Shown here in pieces: positions 47,895 through 55,836 of a DNA stretch of 64,000 bases. The notes beneath the pieces were generated by a model. That model had not been told where the DNA came from and did not search any database. It saw nothing but the letters and a program-made list of their open reading frames with translations. This DNA is from Streptomyces sp. CoH27 (GTDB lineage Bacteria; Actinomycetota; Actinomycetes; Streptomycetales; Streptomycetaceae). The DNA lies in NCBI RefSeq assembly GCF_020181035.1, contig NZ_JAIQYY010000032.1, positions 1 to 64,000 on the forward strand, read 5' to 3'. The first letter of the stretch is position 1, and each line of letters opens with the position of its first letter. Both the position numbers and the translations under genes were made by a program.

Positions 47895-48561
47895 CGACGA
47901 GGAGTGGGAGGGCGTCGAGGAAGGGGGAGCCGAGAGGCCGGGGGAGAGCGGGGAGCGGGAGGGCTGGGAGGGCGTCGACGAGGGGGAGGCCGGCGAGCGG
48001 CTGGGGGAGTCCGAGGGGCCGGCGCTCGATCGCGACTGGGATGAAATCGAGACCGGCGTCAGGCCGCCCCCTGAGCCCCCCCAGCCACCCGTTGCCCCAC
48101 CGTCCGCCGGCCGGCGGTGCCAAGGGTGTCGCGCGGTGGTCCCCGACGGCATGCGCGCGTGCCCCGTATGCCGGACCCCGGTCGCCGCACCGGGACGGCG
48201 GCCGGAGCGGCTGGCGGGCGGTGTCCTGCGGCTGGTGTTCCGCGGCGGCCGGCACCTTGACGTGCCACGCGGCCGGGAGCTCAGGCTCGGGCGCAGCGGC
48301 ACATGGGCCACCGAGGCGTCGGCGCTGCTGGCCGACGAGGAGACGGTGTCGGCCCGGCACGCGACCGTCGTGCACACCGCGGACGGGGCGGCCTGGGTGA
48401 GCGAGGTCGCGCAGGGCGCCACCAACGGCACCCGCGTCAACGACCGGGTCCTCGGCCCGGACGGCTCCGCCCGCCTGCGCAACGGCGACCGCGTCGAACT
48501 CGGCCCCCGGATCTGCTTCGTGGTCCACGGCGTCGAACAGGAGCCGGAACCGGAGCCGTAG
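47869..48561 (+). CDS. Zinc-ribbon and FHA-domain protein
   Basis: This 230-residue protein has an acidic repeated N-terminus (about 1-60, with two EWEGV/GWEGVDEG-type units), a zinc ribbon at about 83-100 (CQGCRAVVPDGMRACPVC), and a C-terminal FHA domain at about 118-222 (ELRLGRSGTWATEA, ETVSARHATVVH, GATNGTRVN). The FHA core residues G-R, S-x-R-H and N-G are kept, so it should bind phosphothreonine. It starts at a TTG (47869) with GGGAGAGG just upstream, inside the AAA+ gene. It likely docks the ATPase to a protein phosphorylated by the kinase encoded first in the operon. Confidence 0.85.
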   Translation: MTEVRDWGDDEEWEGVEEGGAERPGESGEREGWEGVDEGEAGERLGESEGPALDRDWDEIETGVRPPPEPPQPPVAPPSAGRRCQGCRAVVPDGMRACPVCRTPVAAPGRRPERLAGGVLRLVFRGGRHLDVPRGRELRLGRSGTWATEASALLADEETVSARHATVVHTADGAAWVSEVAQGATNGTRVNDRVLGPDGSARLRNGDRVELGPRICFVVHGVEQEPEPEP

Positions 48562-48593
48562 CCGAAGCCCTGGCCGAAGATGGTACGGGGGCC

Positions 48594-48612
48594 ACCGGGC
48601 CGTCGGCCCGGT
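48594..48612. terminator. Hairpin between the FHA gene and the DUF3558-like gene
   Basis: ACCGGGCC (48594-48601) and GGCCCGGT (48605-48612) form a perfect 8-bp stem with a GTC loop. It lies 33 bp after the FHA stop and 6 bp before the stop of the convergent gene, so it can end both transcripts. Confidence 0.75.
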
Positions 48613-48617
48613 CGGGC

Positions 48618-49292
48618 TCAGCCCTGTCCGCCCCCGAGTGCGCCGGCCGCGGCTCGGGCCGCCTTGATGGCGCCCTGGTTGATCTCGTCCGTACCGGGGG
48701 CCTTCTTGGTGTCGAAGTCGCTGCCGTTGTAGGTGACGATCACCAGAGCGTTGGAGGCCCGCACCATCACCACGCCCTCACGGGTCTGCTGCTTGTCCTC
48801 GGTGGTGAGGTTCACGACGGAGTAGGCGCTGTCGCCGAGCCCCGGCACCGCCCCGCCGCCGCTCTTCTCGGTCACCCGCTGCTGGTACTCCTGCTTCGCC
48901 GCCTGCTCCGACTCACCGATCTCGAACGACACGTCGAGCCACCGGTAGGAGTACCCCTTCAGCGCGTTCCAGGAGCACGTGCGCCGCAGCGTGGTGTCCG
49001 TCGACGGGATCTCCTTGCCCGCCGTGTTCGCCCCGGGCACCAGCGCCGTGACCGTGGCCGCGGGCACGCTCGTGCAGGGCGCGGGCGCGGTGGCGTACCG
49101 CTTCGGTCCGGCGGAGGACGACGGGTCGGACGTGGCGGCGGAGGACTGGGCCGGCGCCTTCTGGCCCGCCGGGGAGCCGTCGGCGGCGGTCGGCGCGGCC
49201 GGACCGGACGTCAGCGCCCAGCCGGCACAGGCGAGCACGGCGACCGGTGAGATCCGCGCGGTGAGGGCGAGCGGCAGAGGAAGAGAACGCAC
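48618..49292 (-). CDS. DUF3558-like lipoprotein
   Basis: This exported protein of 224 residues is read from the GTG at 49292, which has GAGAAG at good spacing; an in-frame ATG at 49334 would add 14. It has a short hydrophobic signal with lipobox VLAC, then a Ser/Ala/Pro-rich linker. The folded part holds PCTSVPAATVTALVPG, RTCSWNAL, YRWLDVSFEIGES, VPGLGDSAYSVV and VMVRASNALVIVTYNG, which fits the actinobacterial DUF3558 pattern (paired cysteines, terminal beta strands). Its function is unknown. It stands alone, next to the type VII-like cassette. Confidence 0.75.
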   Translation of the reverse strand: MRSLPLPLALTARISPVAVLACAGWALTSGPAAPTAADGSPAGQKAPAQSSAATSDPSSSAGPKRYATAPAPCTSVPAATVTALVPGANTAGKEIPSTDTTLRRTCSWNALKGYSYRWLDVSFEIGESEQAAKQEYQQRVTEKSGGGAVPGLGDSAYSVVNLTTEDKQQTREGVVMVRASNALVIVTYNGSDFDTKKAPGTDEINQGAIKAARAAAGALGGGQG

Positions 49293-49421
49293 GGCGCACT
49301 TCTCGTGGGGGAGGGGTGCGGAGGGAGTCCGCATGGTGGACGTGGGACGTCAGTGTCACACGACTGTCTGTGGGGCGGAAGTGCCAACGCTCTCTGTACC
49401 CGGGCGGTCACGGCAGCGCGT

Positions 49422-49946
49422 TCATCCCGTACGGATCTGCCCCTTATGTACCTCCATCCAGCGGCGCGCGCCGACCTCGCTCGGGTACGCGCGGACAGTG
49501 AGCACGGCCAGGAGCCGGCCCACGCACCACGCGGCGACCGCGGGCAGGACCGGCGCCGCGAGCAGCAACGGGATGAGGCACGCGCGAGACCAGTACCGGG
49601 CACGGCCCGCCTCGGCGCGCTTGGCCGCCAGGAACGCGTCGGGCGTGGGCGGATCCAGCAACTGTCTGCGCAGCGCCCGGCGTTGTCCGACCCACCCCCG
49701 GGCGAAGGTCGCGCAGGAGGCGATCACCATCGTCACGTCCCAGACCCGGCGCACACCCGGCGGCATGTCGCTGCGCGGGGCGCCCTGACAGAGCCTCAGC
49801 GCGATGTAGCAGAAGAAGGCCGGCACGGCGAGCAGGAACAGGGTGCTGAAAGCACGACGCAGCCAGTAGCGTGCCCCGCGCTCGTACCAGGTGGTGCCGA
49901 GCCCCGGCAGGGACGGGATGCCGGTGGGGGTGTCGGTCCGGGTCAT
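49422..49946 (-). CDS. Small membrane protein, paralogue 1
   Basis: The 174-residue protein has three to four hydrophobic segments (TLFLLAVPAFFCYIALRLC, VTMVIASCATFARGWV, ACLIPLLLAAPVLPAVAAWCVGRLLAVL) and ends in YPSEVGARRWMEVHKG. It shares YPSEVGARRW, DPPTP and overall layout with the protein encoded just upstream, so the pair arose by tandem duplication. The reading frames overlap by 4 bp. The pair sits at the end of a WXG100-type cassette and may help export or anchoring; no family name is known to me. Confidence 0.7.
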   Translation of the reverse strand: MTRTDTPTGIPSLPGLGTTWYERGARYWLRRAFSTLFLLAVPAFFCYIALRLCQGAPRSDMPPGVRRVWDVTMVIASCATFARGWVGQRRALRRQLLDPPTPDAFLAAKRAEAGRARYWSRACLIPLLLAAPVLPAVAAWCVGRLLAVLTVRAYPSEVGARRWMEVHKGQIRTG

Positions 49947-50479
49947 GTTCCGCCGGCGTGCTCCTGGAGCCAGCGGCGGGCGCCGACCTCGCTCGGGTAT
50001 TCCCGGACGGTGGTCCAGGCGGCCAGCCAGCCGACGATGTACGCGGCGAACGCCGGCATGACCGGAGCGGCGAGCACCACGAGTCCGCGGCCCATGGCGA
50101 TGCGGCCCGGGACGCGCCTGTTGTGGTCGCGTTTGGCCTGGCGGGTCTGTTCCGGAGTGGGCGGATCCAGCAGCGCCTCCCGGTGGCCCCGGCGCTGCGT
50201 CACCCAGCCCCACACCAGGGTCACGACGGACGCGGCGACCTGCACGCCGTCCCACACGACGCGCGCGGTGGAGGGCAGCAGGTCACGGACCCCCGCGTAC
50301 AGGCTCAGCGCGAAGAAGCAGAACATGGCCATGACGAGGATCAGGAAGACCGTCGTACGGGCGCGGCACAGCCAGTAGAGCGCCCCGCGCCGGTACCACG
50401 TCCGGCCCAGCTTCGGCAGAGCGGGGATGGGGACGGAGAACCCGGGGGCGGGCGCCTCAGAAGATGCTCGTGATGCCAT
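49943..50479 (-). CDS. Small membrane protein, paralogue 2
   Basis: The 178-residue protein has the same layout as its downstream neighbour: TWYRRGALYWLCRARTTVFLILVMAMFCFFALSLYAG, a second helix around VQVAASVVTLVWGWV, DPPTPEQTRQAKRD, then MGRGLVVLAAPVMPAFAAYIVGWLAAW and YPSEVGARRWLQEHAGG. It overlaps the gene for the WXG-type protein by 23 bp, which places it in the same transcript. The shared C-terminal motif suggests a conserved binding surface. Confidence 0.7.
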   Translation of the reverse strand: MASRASSEAPAPGFSVPIPALPKLGRTWYRRGALYWLCRARTTVFLILVMAMFCFFALSLYAGVRDLLPSTARVVWDGVQVAASVVTLVWGWVTQRRGHREALLDPPTPEQTRQAKRDHNRRVPGRIAMGRGLVVLAAPVMPAFAAYIVGWLAAWTTVREYPSEVGARRWLQEHAGGT

Positions 50480-51740
50480 GCCAGACGTCCTTCACCAGTC
50501 GCTTTCCGTCGTCGTAGGTCTCGGAGGCGACGTGCCCCGACCCGGTCAGCACGCCACCGACCACCCCGTGGTCGTGAATGTCCTCGCTCCAGTGCTCGTG
50601 GAAGGCGTGATCGAGGACGGACGTCGAGACGATCACCGCACCGACCCCGACCGCGGCGACCGCGACGGCACCCTCGACCGGCAGGGCCGCGGTGATCGCC
50701 GCACCGGCGGCCAGGCCGCCGAGCGCGACACCGCCGTCCACGACGACGGAGTGCTGCCAGGACCAGCCCTTGTCGTGGTCGTCCTTCGCCTCGATCAGAC
50801 CGCAGGCCGCCGCCGCGGCGACGTCCAGGACCGGCAGCTCCCGCAAGGCGTCCGGCAGCGCCTCCAGCCCCTTGCCCAGGCGCAGCGCGTCCGCCGCATC
50901 GGCCAGCTTGACGTTCAGGGCACGGTCGTACGGCAGCGCGGTGCTGCCGTTGTCGGCGCGGGCGATGTCCTCCTCCAGCGCGTCGACCTTGGTGACCGCG
51001 TCGCGGTACGCGCTCTTGGCGGGCGCGTCCTTGGGCAGCGCCTCGCCCGCCTTCTGGTACGCCTTGCGCTCGGCGCGCATCGCCTTCTTGGCGTCCTGTG
51101 CCTCGGCCTTGGCGTCGTCGAGGTGCTTGCGGGCCTCGATGCCGCCCGCCCGGGCGTCCTCGGCGTCGTACGCGTACAGGCCGCGCAGCGCGTCGTACAG
51201 GGTGACCTTGTCGCCCTGCGACACCGAGTCGTCCTTCGCCGTCACCTTGTCGTACAGCCCCTGCAACTGCTGCGCCGCCACCAGACGCGCGTGCTGGGCG
51301 GTGTGCAGGATCTCGTTGCGCGCCGTGGCGTAGTCGTTCATCGCGGAGATGGCCTTCTGGTCGGCCGCGCTCGGGGGACTCGCCGTCATGATCGGCACCG
51401 GCGCGCCCGTGGGGTCCGTCGCCACTCCCTTGCCGGCCGCGGTGTGCTGCGCGTTCTGCAGGGACGACTCACACGTGGACAGCGCGTTCGCGAGCGTTTC
51501 GATGATCTCGCCGGCCGCGTGCACCAGCTCGGCGAAGCCACCGGCGGCCAGCGCGTCCTCGCTCCACCTCGCGCGGAAGGACTGGGCCGCGTCGCCCTGC
51601 CAGCTCGCGTCGCCGACCAGCTTCTCGACGGCGCCGCTGAGCGGCTTCACCACGCCGTCCAGTTTGTCCTTGGCGTTCTTGTACGTCTGGGCCATCGTGT
51701 GCAGCCCGCCGATGTCGCCGCCGACCCAGCTGTCCCCCAT
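50457..51740 (-). CDS. WXG100/LXG-like type VII secretion substrate candidate
   Basis: In this 427-residue protein, the N-terminal 100 residues are a helical hairpin with W-x-G (DASWQGDAAQSFRARW, about 47-62), as in EsxA-like proteins. A long middle coiled coil follows (about 150-260, RKHLDDAKAEAQDAKKAMRAERKAYQKAGEAL). A hydrophobic Ala/Gly/Val-rich segment (about 335-370, VDGGVALGGLAAGAAITAALPVEGAVAVAAVGVGAVIVST) could insert into a membrane. The tail is short (SEDIHDHGVVGGVLTGSGHVASETYDDGKRLVKDVWHGI). It has the layout of a large WXG/LXG effector but no nuclease or NADase motif that I recognise. Its stop lies within the next membrane gene, and its start touches the 99-residue helper gene. 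Confidence 0.78.
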   Translation of the reverse strand: MGDSWVGGDIGGLHTMAQTYKNAKDKLDGVVKPLSGAVEKLVGDASWQGDAAQSFRARWSEDALAAGGFAELVHAAGEIIETLANALSTCESSLQNAQHTAAGKGVATDPTGAPVPIMTASPPSAADQKAISAMNDYATARNEILHTAQHARLVAAQQLQGLYDKVTAKDDSVSQGDKVTLYDALRGLYAYDAEDARAGGIEARKHLDDAKAEAQDAKKAMRAERKAYQKAGEALPKDAPAKSAYRDAVTKVDALEEDIARADNGSTALPYDRALNVKLADAADALRLGKGLEALPDALRELPVLDVAAAAACGLIEAKDDHDKGWSWQHSVVVDGGVALGGLAAGAAITAALPVEGAVAVAAVGVGAVIVSTSVLDHAFHEHWSEDIHDHGVVGGVLTGSGHVASETYDDGKRLVKDVWHGITSIF

Positions 51741-52039
51741 CAGCCCTCGCCCTTCATCAGGTCCTCGAAGACACCGTGGACGTCCACGTCGTGCCGGTGG
51801 AAGGAGTCGCGCGCGTACGCGACCTTGTCCCCGTGGTCGTCCATCCGGTCGGCCATGCCGATGTGCAGGGCGACGATGAGGTCGGCGACTTCCTTGATCG
51901 CTGCGTCCAGGCCGGGATCGCCGCCGCTGACCACGGGCGGTGCCACGTCCGGGTGCAGCTTGCGGTAGTCGCCGGCCTGGTCGTGGAACGTCTTCGCCAT
52001 CGTGGCGAGATCGTCGTAGACCGCCTTGAAGTCGGCCAT
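51740..52039 (-). CDS. Small WXG100-like helper protein (DUF6317-like)
   Basis: The 99-residue helical protein (DFKAVYDDLATMAKTFHDQAGDYRKLHPDVAPP, AAIKEVADLIVALHIGMADRMDDHGDKVAYARDSFHRHD) has the length and helix-break-helix layout of EsxB-like partners, without a clear W-x-G. It directly precedes, and overlaps by one base, the gene for the larger WXG protein. It is likely the secretion partner or chaperone. Confidence 0.7.
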   Translation of the reverse strand: MADFKAVYDDLATMAKTFHDQAGDYRKLHPDVAPPVVSGGDPGLDAAIKEVADLIVALHIGMADRMDDHGDKVAYARDSFHRHDVDVHGVFEDLMKGEG

Positions 52040-52575
52040 TATCCGCGCACCTCCCGTGCGTAGGCGGCCAGGTCCGCGGGGTGCCAGTGGGAGGCCTCGG
52101 GTGTCAGCCGCGGGTCCAGCAGCACGGTGACGCCCTGCTCGGCCACCCCCTCCGTCAGCGGGCCGAGCGAGGCGGCGACCCAGGGCTGGGCCTCGCCGAG
52201 GGCCTCCACCAGCTTCCGCGGGGTGCTGAAAGCGAAAGCCACGGTGCCGTGCGCGGGGTGATCGAAGAGCTCGACGACGACGAAGGGAACGCGCGCGGGG
52301 CGGCCGTCCCTGCCCGTCCCGGCGACGGACCTCGGATGCGCCGGCACACACACCGGCGTGTGGTACGCGGGCACGCCGGGCTTCGGGCCCGGGCGGTCGT
52401 CCGTGGCCGACCGTGCCGGCGGCGCGGCGTCCACCAGATCCAGCAACGCGGAACGGCGCGGCTCGGGAGCCTGCTGCGGAAGGCCACCCCCCGCCGGACC
52501 CGGTTCCAGGAAATCGTGCAGCCGTGAACGTATCGGCGCCCCCACCGCCGTCACCTCTTCCCCGTGGACTCGCAT
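52039..52575 (-). CDS. SseB/SAV_915-like protein, first gene of the type VII cassette
   Basis: In the 178-residue protein, residues 1-70 are Pro/Ala-rich and probably disordered. The C-terminal domain (about 75-170) holds PVCVPAHP, VPFVVVELFDHPAHGTVAFAFSTPRKLVEALGEAQPWVA and VTVLLDPRLTPEASHW, a pattern of the SseB/SAV_915 type seen near Esx-like genes. Its stop overlaps the start of the 99-residue helper gene (TAATG). There is no signal peptide. It opens the five-gene minus-strand operon. Confidence 0.65.
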   Translation of the reverse strand: MRVHGEEVTAVGAPIRSRLHDFLEPGPAGGGLPQQAPEPRRSALLDLVDAAPPARSATDDRPGPKPGVPAYHTPVCVPAHPRSVAGTGRDGRPARVPFVVVELFDHPAHGTVAFAFSTPRKLVEALGEAQPWVAASLGPLTEGVAEQGVTVLLDPRLTPEASHWHPADLAAYAREVRG

Positions 52576-52733
52576 GGCTGTCGGGCTCGACCACGTTAGC
52601 CAGCGGTCAACGGGGCAAATCCGGCTATGTCGGGGTGCCGGAGCCGACGTACACGGAACTCATACGACCGTTTGGTCCAGGGGAGAGCAGTTCTTGACCC
52701 GCTGCTGAACCAGTGCCTCCGGCCGGGCCGCCG

Positions 52734-53804
52734 CTACGGCACCCGGGCCGTCCACTCCCCGGAGGAGAACTTGGTCCGCGCCAGCTCCTCGGCCCGCGCC
52801 AGCTCCTCGTCCGTGATCTTGCCCTGCGCCAGGCCGTACCGCGCGCGGAACGACTCGATCATCCGGTCGATGACCGCCTCGCGCGGCAGCCCGGTCTGCC
52901 GGCGCAGCGGATCAACCCGCTTCTTCGCGCTCCGCGTCCCCTTGTCCGACAGCTTCTCCCGGCCGATGCGCAGCACGTCGAGCATCTTGTCGGCGTCGAT
53001 GTCGTACGACATGGTCACGTGGTGCAGCACGGCCCCCGGGCCGCCGTCCGGGCCGACCATCCGCTTCTGCGCCGCGCCCGCGATCTTGCCCTGGTCGGTC
53101 GCGATGTCGTTCAGCGGCTGGTACCAGGCCAGGATGCCCATGTCGCCGAGGGCACCGAGCACCCAGTCGTCCAGATAGGCGTAGCTGTCCTGGAAGGACA
53201 GACCCTGTACGAGGGAGTCGGGGACCGACAGCGAGTAGGTGATCGTGTTGCCCGGTTCGACGAACATCGCGCCGCCGCCGGAGATCCGCCGCACCACCTC
53301 GATGCCGTGCCGCGCGGCGCCCTCGGGGTCCACCTCGTTGCGCAGCGACTGGAAGCTGCCGATGATCACCGCGGGGGCGCCCCACTCCCACACTCTGAGC
53401 GTCGGCGGGCGACGGCCCGCGGCGACCTCGGCGGTCAGCACCTCGTCCAGCGCCATGTGCAGCGCGGGCGGCTGCGGGCGCTCGTGGATCAGCTGCCAGT
53501 CGTAGTCCGTCCAGTCCGTGGCGTGCGCGAGCGCCCGGCGCACCGCGATGCCGACGCCCTCCGAGGTCAGGCCGTACATGGCGGTCCCCTCGGGCAGCGC
53601 GGCGTCGATCCGCGCGGCCAGCCCCGCCGCGTCGGTGTCGGCCGGGGCGCCCTCCAGCGCGCGGTTCACGGCGTCCAGCGCCTCGTCCGGCTCCAGGAAG
53701 AAGTCGCCCGCCACGCGCACGTGCCGCAGCACGCCGTCCTCGGCCGCCACGTCCACGACGACGAGCTTGCCGCCGGGCACCTTGTACTCACCGTGCACCG
53801 TCAC
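52734..53804 (-). CDS. Lipoate-protein ligase family protein
   Basis: In this 356-residue protein, the N-terminal segment (1-75, GGKLVVVDVAAEDGVLRHVRVAGDFFLEPDEALDAVNRAL) corresponds to the accessory domain that follows the catalytic domain in E. coli LplA, here placed first. The catalytic biotin/lipoate ligase fold follows (about 100-340): PALHMALDEVL, VWEWGAPAVIIGSFQ, IEVVRRISGGGAMFVEPGN, and DIATDQGKIAGAAQKR with the acyl-AMP lysine. The C-terminal helices (SFRARYGLAQGKITDEELARAEEL) are typical. It attaches lipoate or octanoate to carrier domains. It is transcribed away from the GGT-like gene. Confidence 0.88.
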   Translation of the reverse strand: MTVHGEYKVPGGKLVVVDVAAEDGVLRHVRVAGDFFLEPDEALDAVNRALEGAPADTDAAGLAARIDAALPEGTAMYGLTSEGVGIAVRRALAHATDWTDYDWQLIHERPQPPALHMALDEVLTAEVAAGRRPPTLRVWEWGAPAVIIGSFQSLRNEVDPEGAARHGIEVVRRISGGGAMFVEPGNTITYSLSVPDSLVQGLSFQDSYAYLDDWVLGALGDMGILAWYQPLNDIATDQGKIAGAAQKRMVGPDGGPGAVLHHVTMSYDIDADKMLDVLRIGREKLSDKGTRSAKKRVDPLRRQTGLPREAVIDRMIESFRARYGLAQGKITDEELARAEELARTKFSSGEWTARVP

Positions 53805-53932
53805 CGTCCGGGCCTCCGTCCTCCCGCTTCCCGCACGAGATCAACGGCCCGGCCCGCCGCCGTGTTCCCCGGGCGGTGATCACGCTCCTACGATCACCCG
53901 GGAGACGTACCCGAACCGAGGAGGCACCCCCC

Positions 53933-55747
53933 GTGTTCACCACCAGGCCCACCCTGCAGGGCACCTTCGGCATGGTGTCCTCCACCCACTGGCTGGCCTC
54001 GCAGTCGGCGATGGCGGTCCTGGAGGACGGCGGCAACGCCTTCGACGCCGCCGTGGCCGGGGCGTTCGTGCTGCACGTGGTGGAGCCGCACCTCAACGGG
54101 CCGGCCGGTGAGGTGCCGATCCTGCTCGCCCCGGCCGGCAGCGACGTGCGCGTGCTGTGCGGGCAGGGCGTGGCCCCGGCCGGCGCCACCGTCACCCACT
54201 ACCGGGGGCTCGGACTGGACCTCGTCCCCGGCACCGGACCGCTCGCCGCCGCCGTGCCCGGCGCCTTCGACGCCTGGATGCTGCTGTTGCGCGACCACGG
54301 CACCAAGTCCCTCGACGACGTCCTGAAGTACGCCGTCGGATACGCCGAACACGGGCACGCGCCCGTGGAGAAGCTCGGTGCGACCGTGGAGAGCGTACGG
54401 CGGCTGTTCGAGACGGAGTGGACGTCGTCGGCCGAGGTGTATCTGCCCGGCGGCATGTCCCCCCGGCCGGGTGAACTCTTCCGCAACCCCGCCCTCGCCG
54501 CCACCTGGAAGCGGCTGCTCGCCGAGACCGCCGGCGCGGGGGACCGGGAGGCGCGGATCGACGCCGCGCGCGCGGTGTGGCGCTCCGGCTTCATCGCCGA
54601 GGCCCTGCTGCGCCAGTCCCGGCGGCCCGCCCTGGACACCAGCGGCGCACACCACACCGGCACGCTCACGGAGGCCGACCTCGCCGGCTGGTCGGCGAGC
54701 TACGAGACCCCGGTGACGTACGACTGGCACGGCTGGACCGTGTGCAAGGCCGGGCCGTGGAGCCAGGGCCCGGTCCTCCTTCAGCAACTCGCCCTGCTCC
54801 CGGACGAGTTGCCGCCGTACGGCTCCGCCGGCTACGTCCATCTCCTGATCGAGAACTGCAAGCTCGCCATGGCCGACCGCGAGGCCTGGTACGGCGACGC
54901 CGCAGACGTGCCGCTCGCCGAGCTGCTGTCGGACGACTACAACACCGGCCGGCGCGCCCTGGTCGGCGCCGAGGCCTCCCACGAACTGCGGCCCGGCAGC
55001 CCCGGCGGACGCACCCCGCGGCTGCCCGCGCAGGCACGCGCGCGCGTGGAGACCGGTGAGCGCGGGTTCGACCCGATGGGCGCGGGGGAGCCGACCGTCG
55101 CCGTGTTCCCCGGGGAGCCGCAGGTCGCCGCCGACGGCATGACCCGCGGCGACACCTGCCACCTGGACGTCGTCGACCGCTGGGGCAACATGATCGCGGC
55201 CACGCCGAGCGGCGGCTGGCTGCAGTCCAACCCGGTCGTGCCCGAGCTCGGCTTCCCGCTCGGCACGCGCCTGCAGATGGCCTGGCTGGAGGAGGGCCTG
55301 CCGAACTCGCTCACCCCGGGCCGGCGCCCCCGCACCACCCTCACCCCGTCCCTCGCGCTGCGCGACGGCGTGCCGGTCATGGCGTTCGGCACCCCGGGCG
55401 GAGACCAGCAGGACCAGTGGCAGCTGCACTTCCTCCTCGCCGCCACGCTGCGCGCCCCCGTCCGCGGCGGCCTCGACCTGCAGGGCGCCGTCGACGCCCC
55501 GAACTGGCACAACGACAGCTTCCCCAGCTCCTTCCACCCGCGCGGGCGGCGCCCCGGGAGTGTGACCGTGGAGTCCGGCACGGACGCCGGGGTGATCGAG
55601 GAACTGCGGCGCCGCGGCCACGACGTCACCGTCGGCCCCGCCTGGTCCGAGGGCCGGCTGTGCGCGGTGGCCCGCGACCCGGAGACCGGCGTGCTGTCGG
55701 CGGCGGCGAACCCACGCGGGATGCAGGGGTACGCGGTGGGCCGCTGA
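53933..55747 (+). CDS. Gamma-glutamyltransferase-family Ntn hydrolase
   Basis: This 604-residue GGT-family protein has no signal peptide, unlike the exported ggt at 13750. Large-subunit motifs include LASQSAMAVLEDGGNAFDAAVAGAFVLHVVEPHLNGPAGEVP. The predicted cleavage and nucleophile Thr is in RGDTCHLDVVDRWGNMIAAT (about residue 404), with a Cys where the usual second Thr stands. The small subunit has GRRPRTTLTPSLALRDG and GTPGGDQQDQWQ. It is close to the GGT-like proteins whose substrates are often not glutathione. The GTG start at 53933 has GAGGAGG eight bases upstream. It is probably cytoplasmic. Confidence 0.88.
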   Translation: MFTTRPTLQGTFGMVSSTHWLASQSAMAVLEDGGNAFDAAVAGAFVLHVVEPHLNGPAGEVPILLAPAGSDVRVLCGQGVAPAGATVTHYRGLGLDLVPGTGPLAAAVPGAFDAWMLLLRDHGTKSLDDVLKYAVGYAEHGHAPVEKLGATVESVRRLFETEWTSSAEVYLPGGMSPRPGELFRNPALAATWKRLLAETAGAGDREARIDAARAVWRSGFIAEALLRQSRRPALDTSGAHHTGTLTEADLAGWSASYETPVTYDWHGWTVCKAGPWSQGPVLLQQLALLPDELPPYGSAGYVHLLIENCKLAMADREAWYGDAADVPLAELLSDDYNTGRRALVGAEASHELRPGSPGGRTPRLPAQARARVETGERGFDPMGAGEPTVAVFPGEPQVAADGMTRGDTCHLDVVDRWGNMIAATPSGGWLQSNPVVPELGFPLGTRLQMAWLEEGLPNSLTPGRRPRTTLTPSLALRDGVPVMAFGTPGGDQQDQWQLHFLLAATLRAPVRGGLDLQGAVDAPNWHNDSFPSSFHPRGRRPGSVTVESGTDAGVIEELRRRGHDVTVGPAWSEGRLCAVARDPETGVLSAAANPRGMQGYAVGR

Positions 55748-55781
55748 CCATGCGCAGCCCCTGCTCTTCATCCCGATTCCA

Positions 55782-55797
55782 CCCGGTGTGCACCGGG
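55782..55797. terminator. Short perfect hairpin after the GGT-like gene
   Basis: CCCGGTG (55782-55788) and CACCGGG (55791-55797) form a 7-bp stem with only two bases between. It is midway between two same-direction genes. It could be an operator for a dimeric regulator as well as a terminator. Confidence 0.4.
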
Positions 55798-55836
55798 CGG
55801 GCGGGGATTGTCAGTGGGGCATGTTCTCATGGACGC

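Noticed and set aside
43989..48482. A 1497-codon open frame on the minus strand
   Set aside because: It runs antisense to the kinase, coiled-coil, AAA+ and FHA genes, has no domain, and reads as His/Gly/Arg-rich low-complexity sequence. It results from high third-position GC.
41872..48561. Type VI secretion or contractile injection locus
   Set aside because: Kinase, FHA and ClpB-like genes fit the control set, but no sheath, tube, baseplate or spike gene is present in the window.
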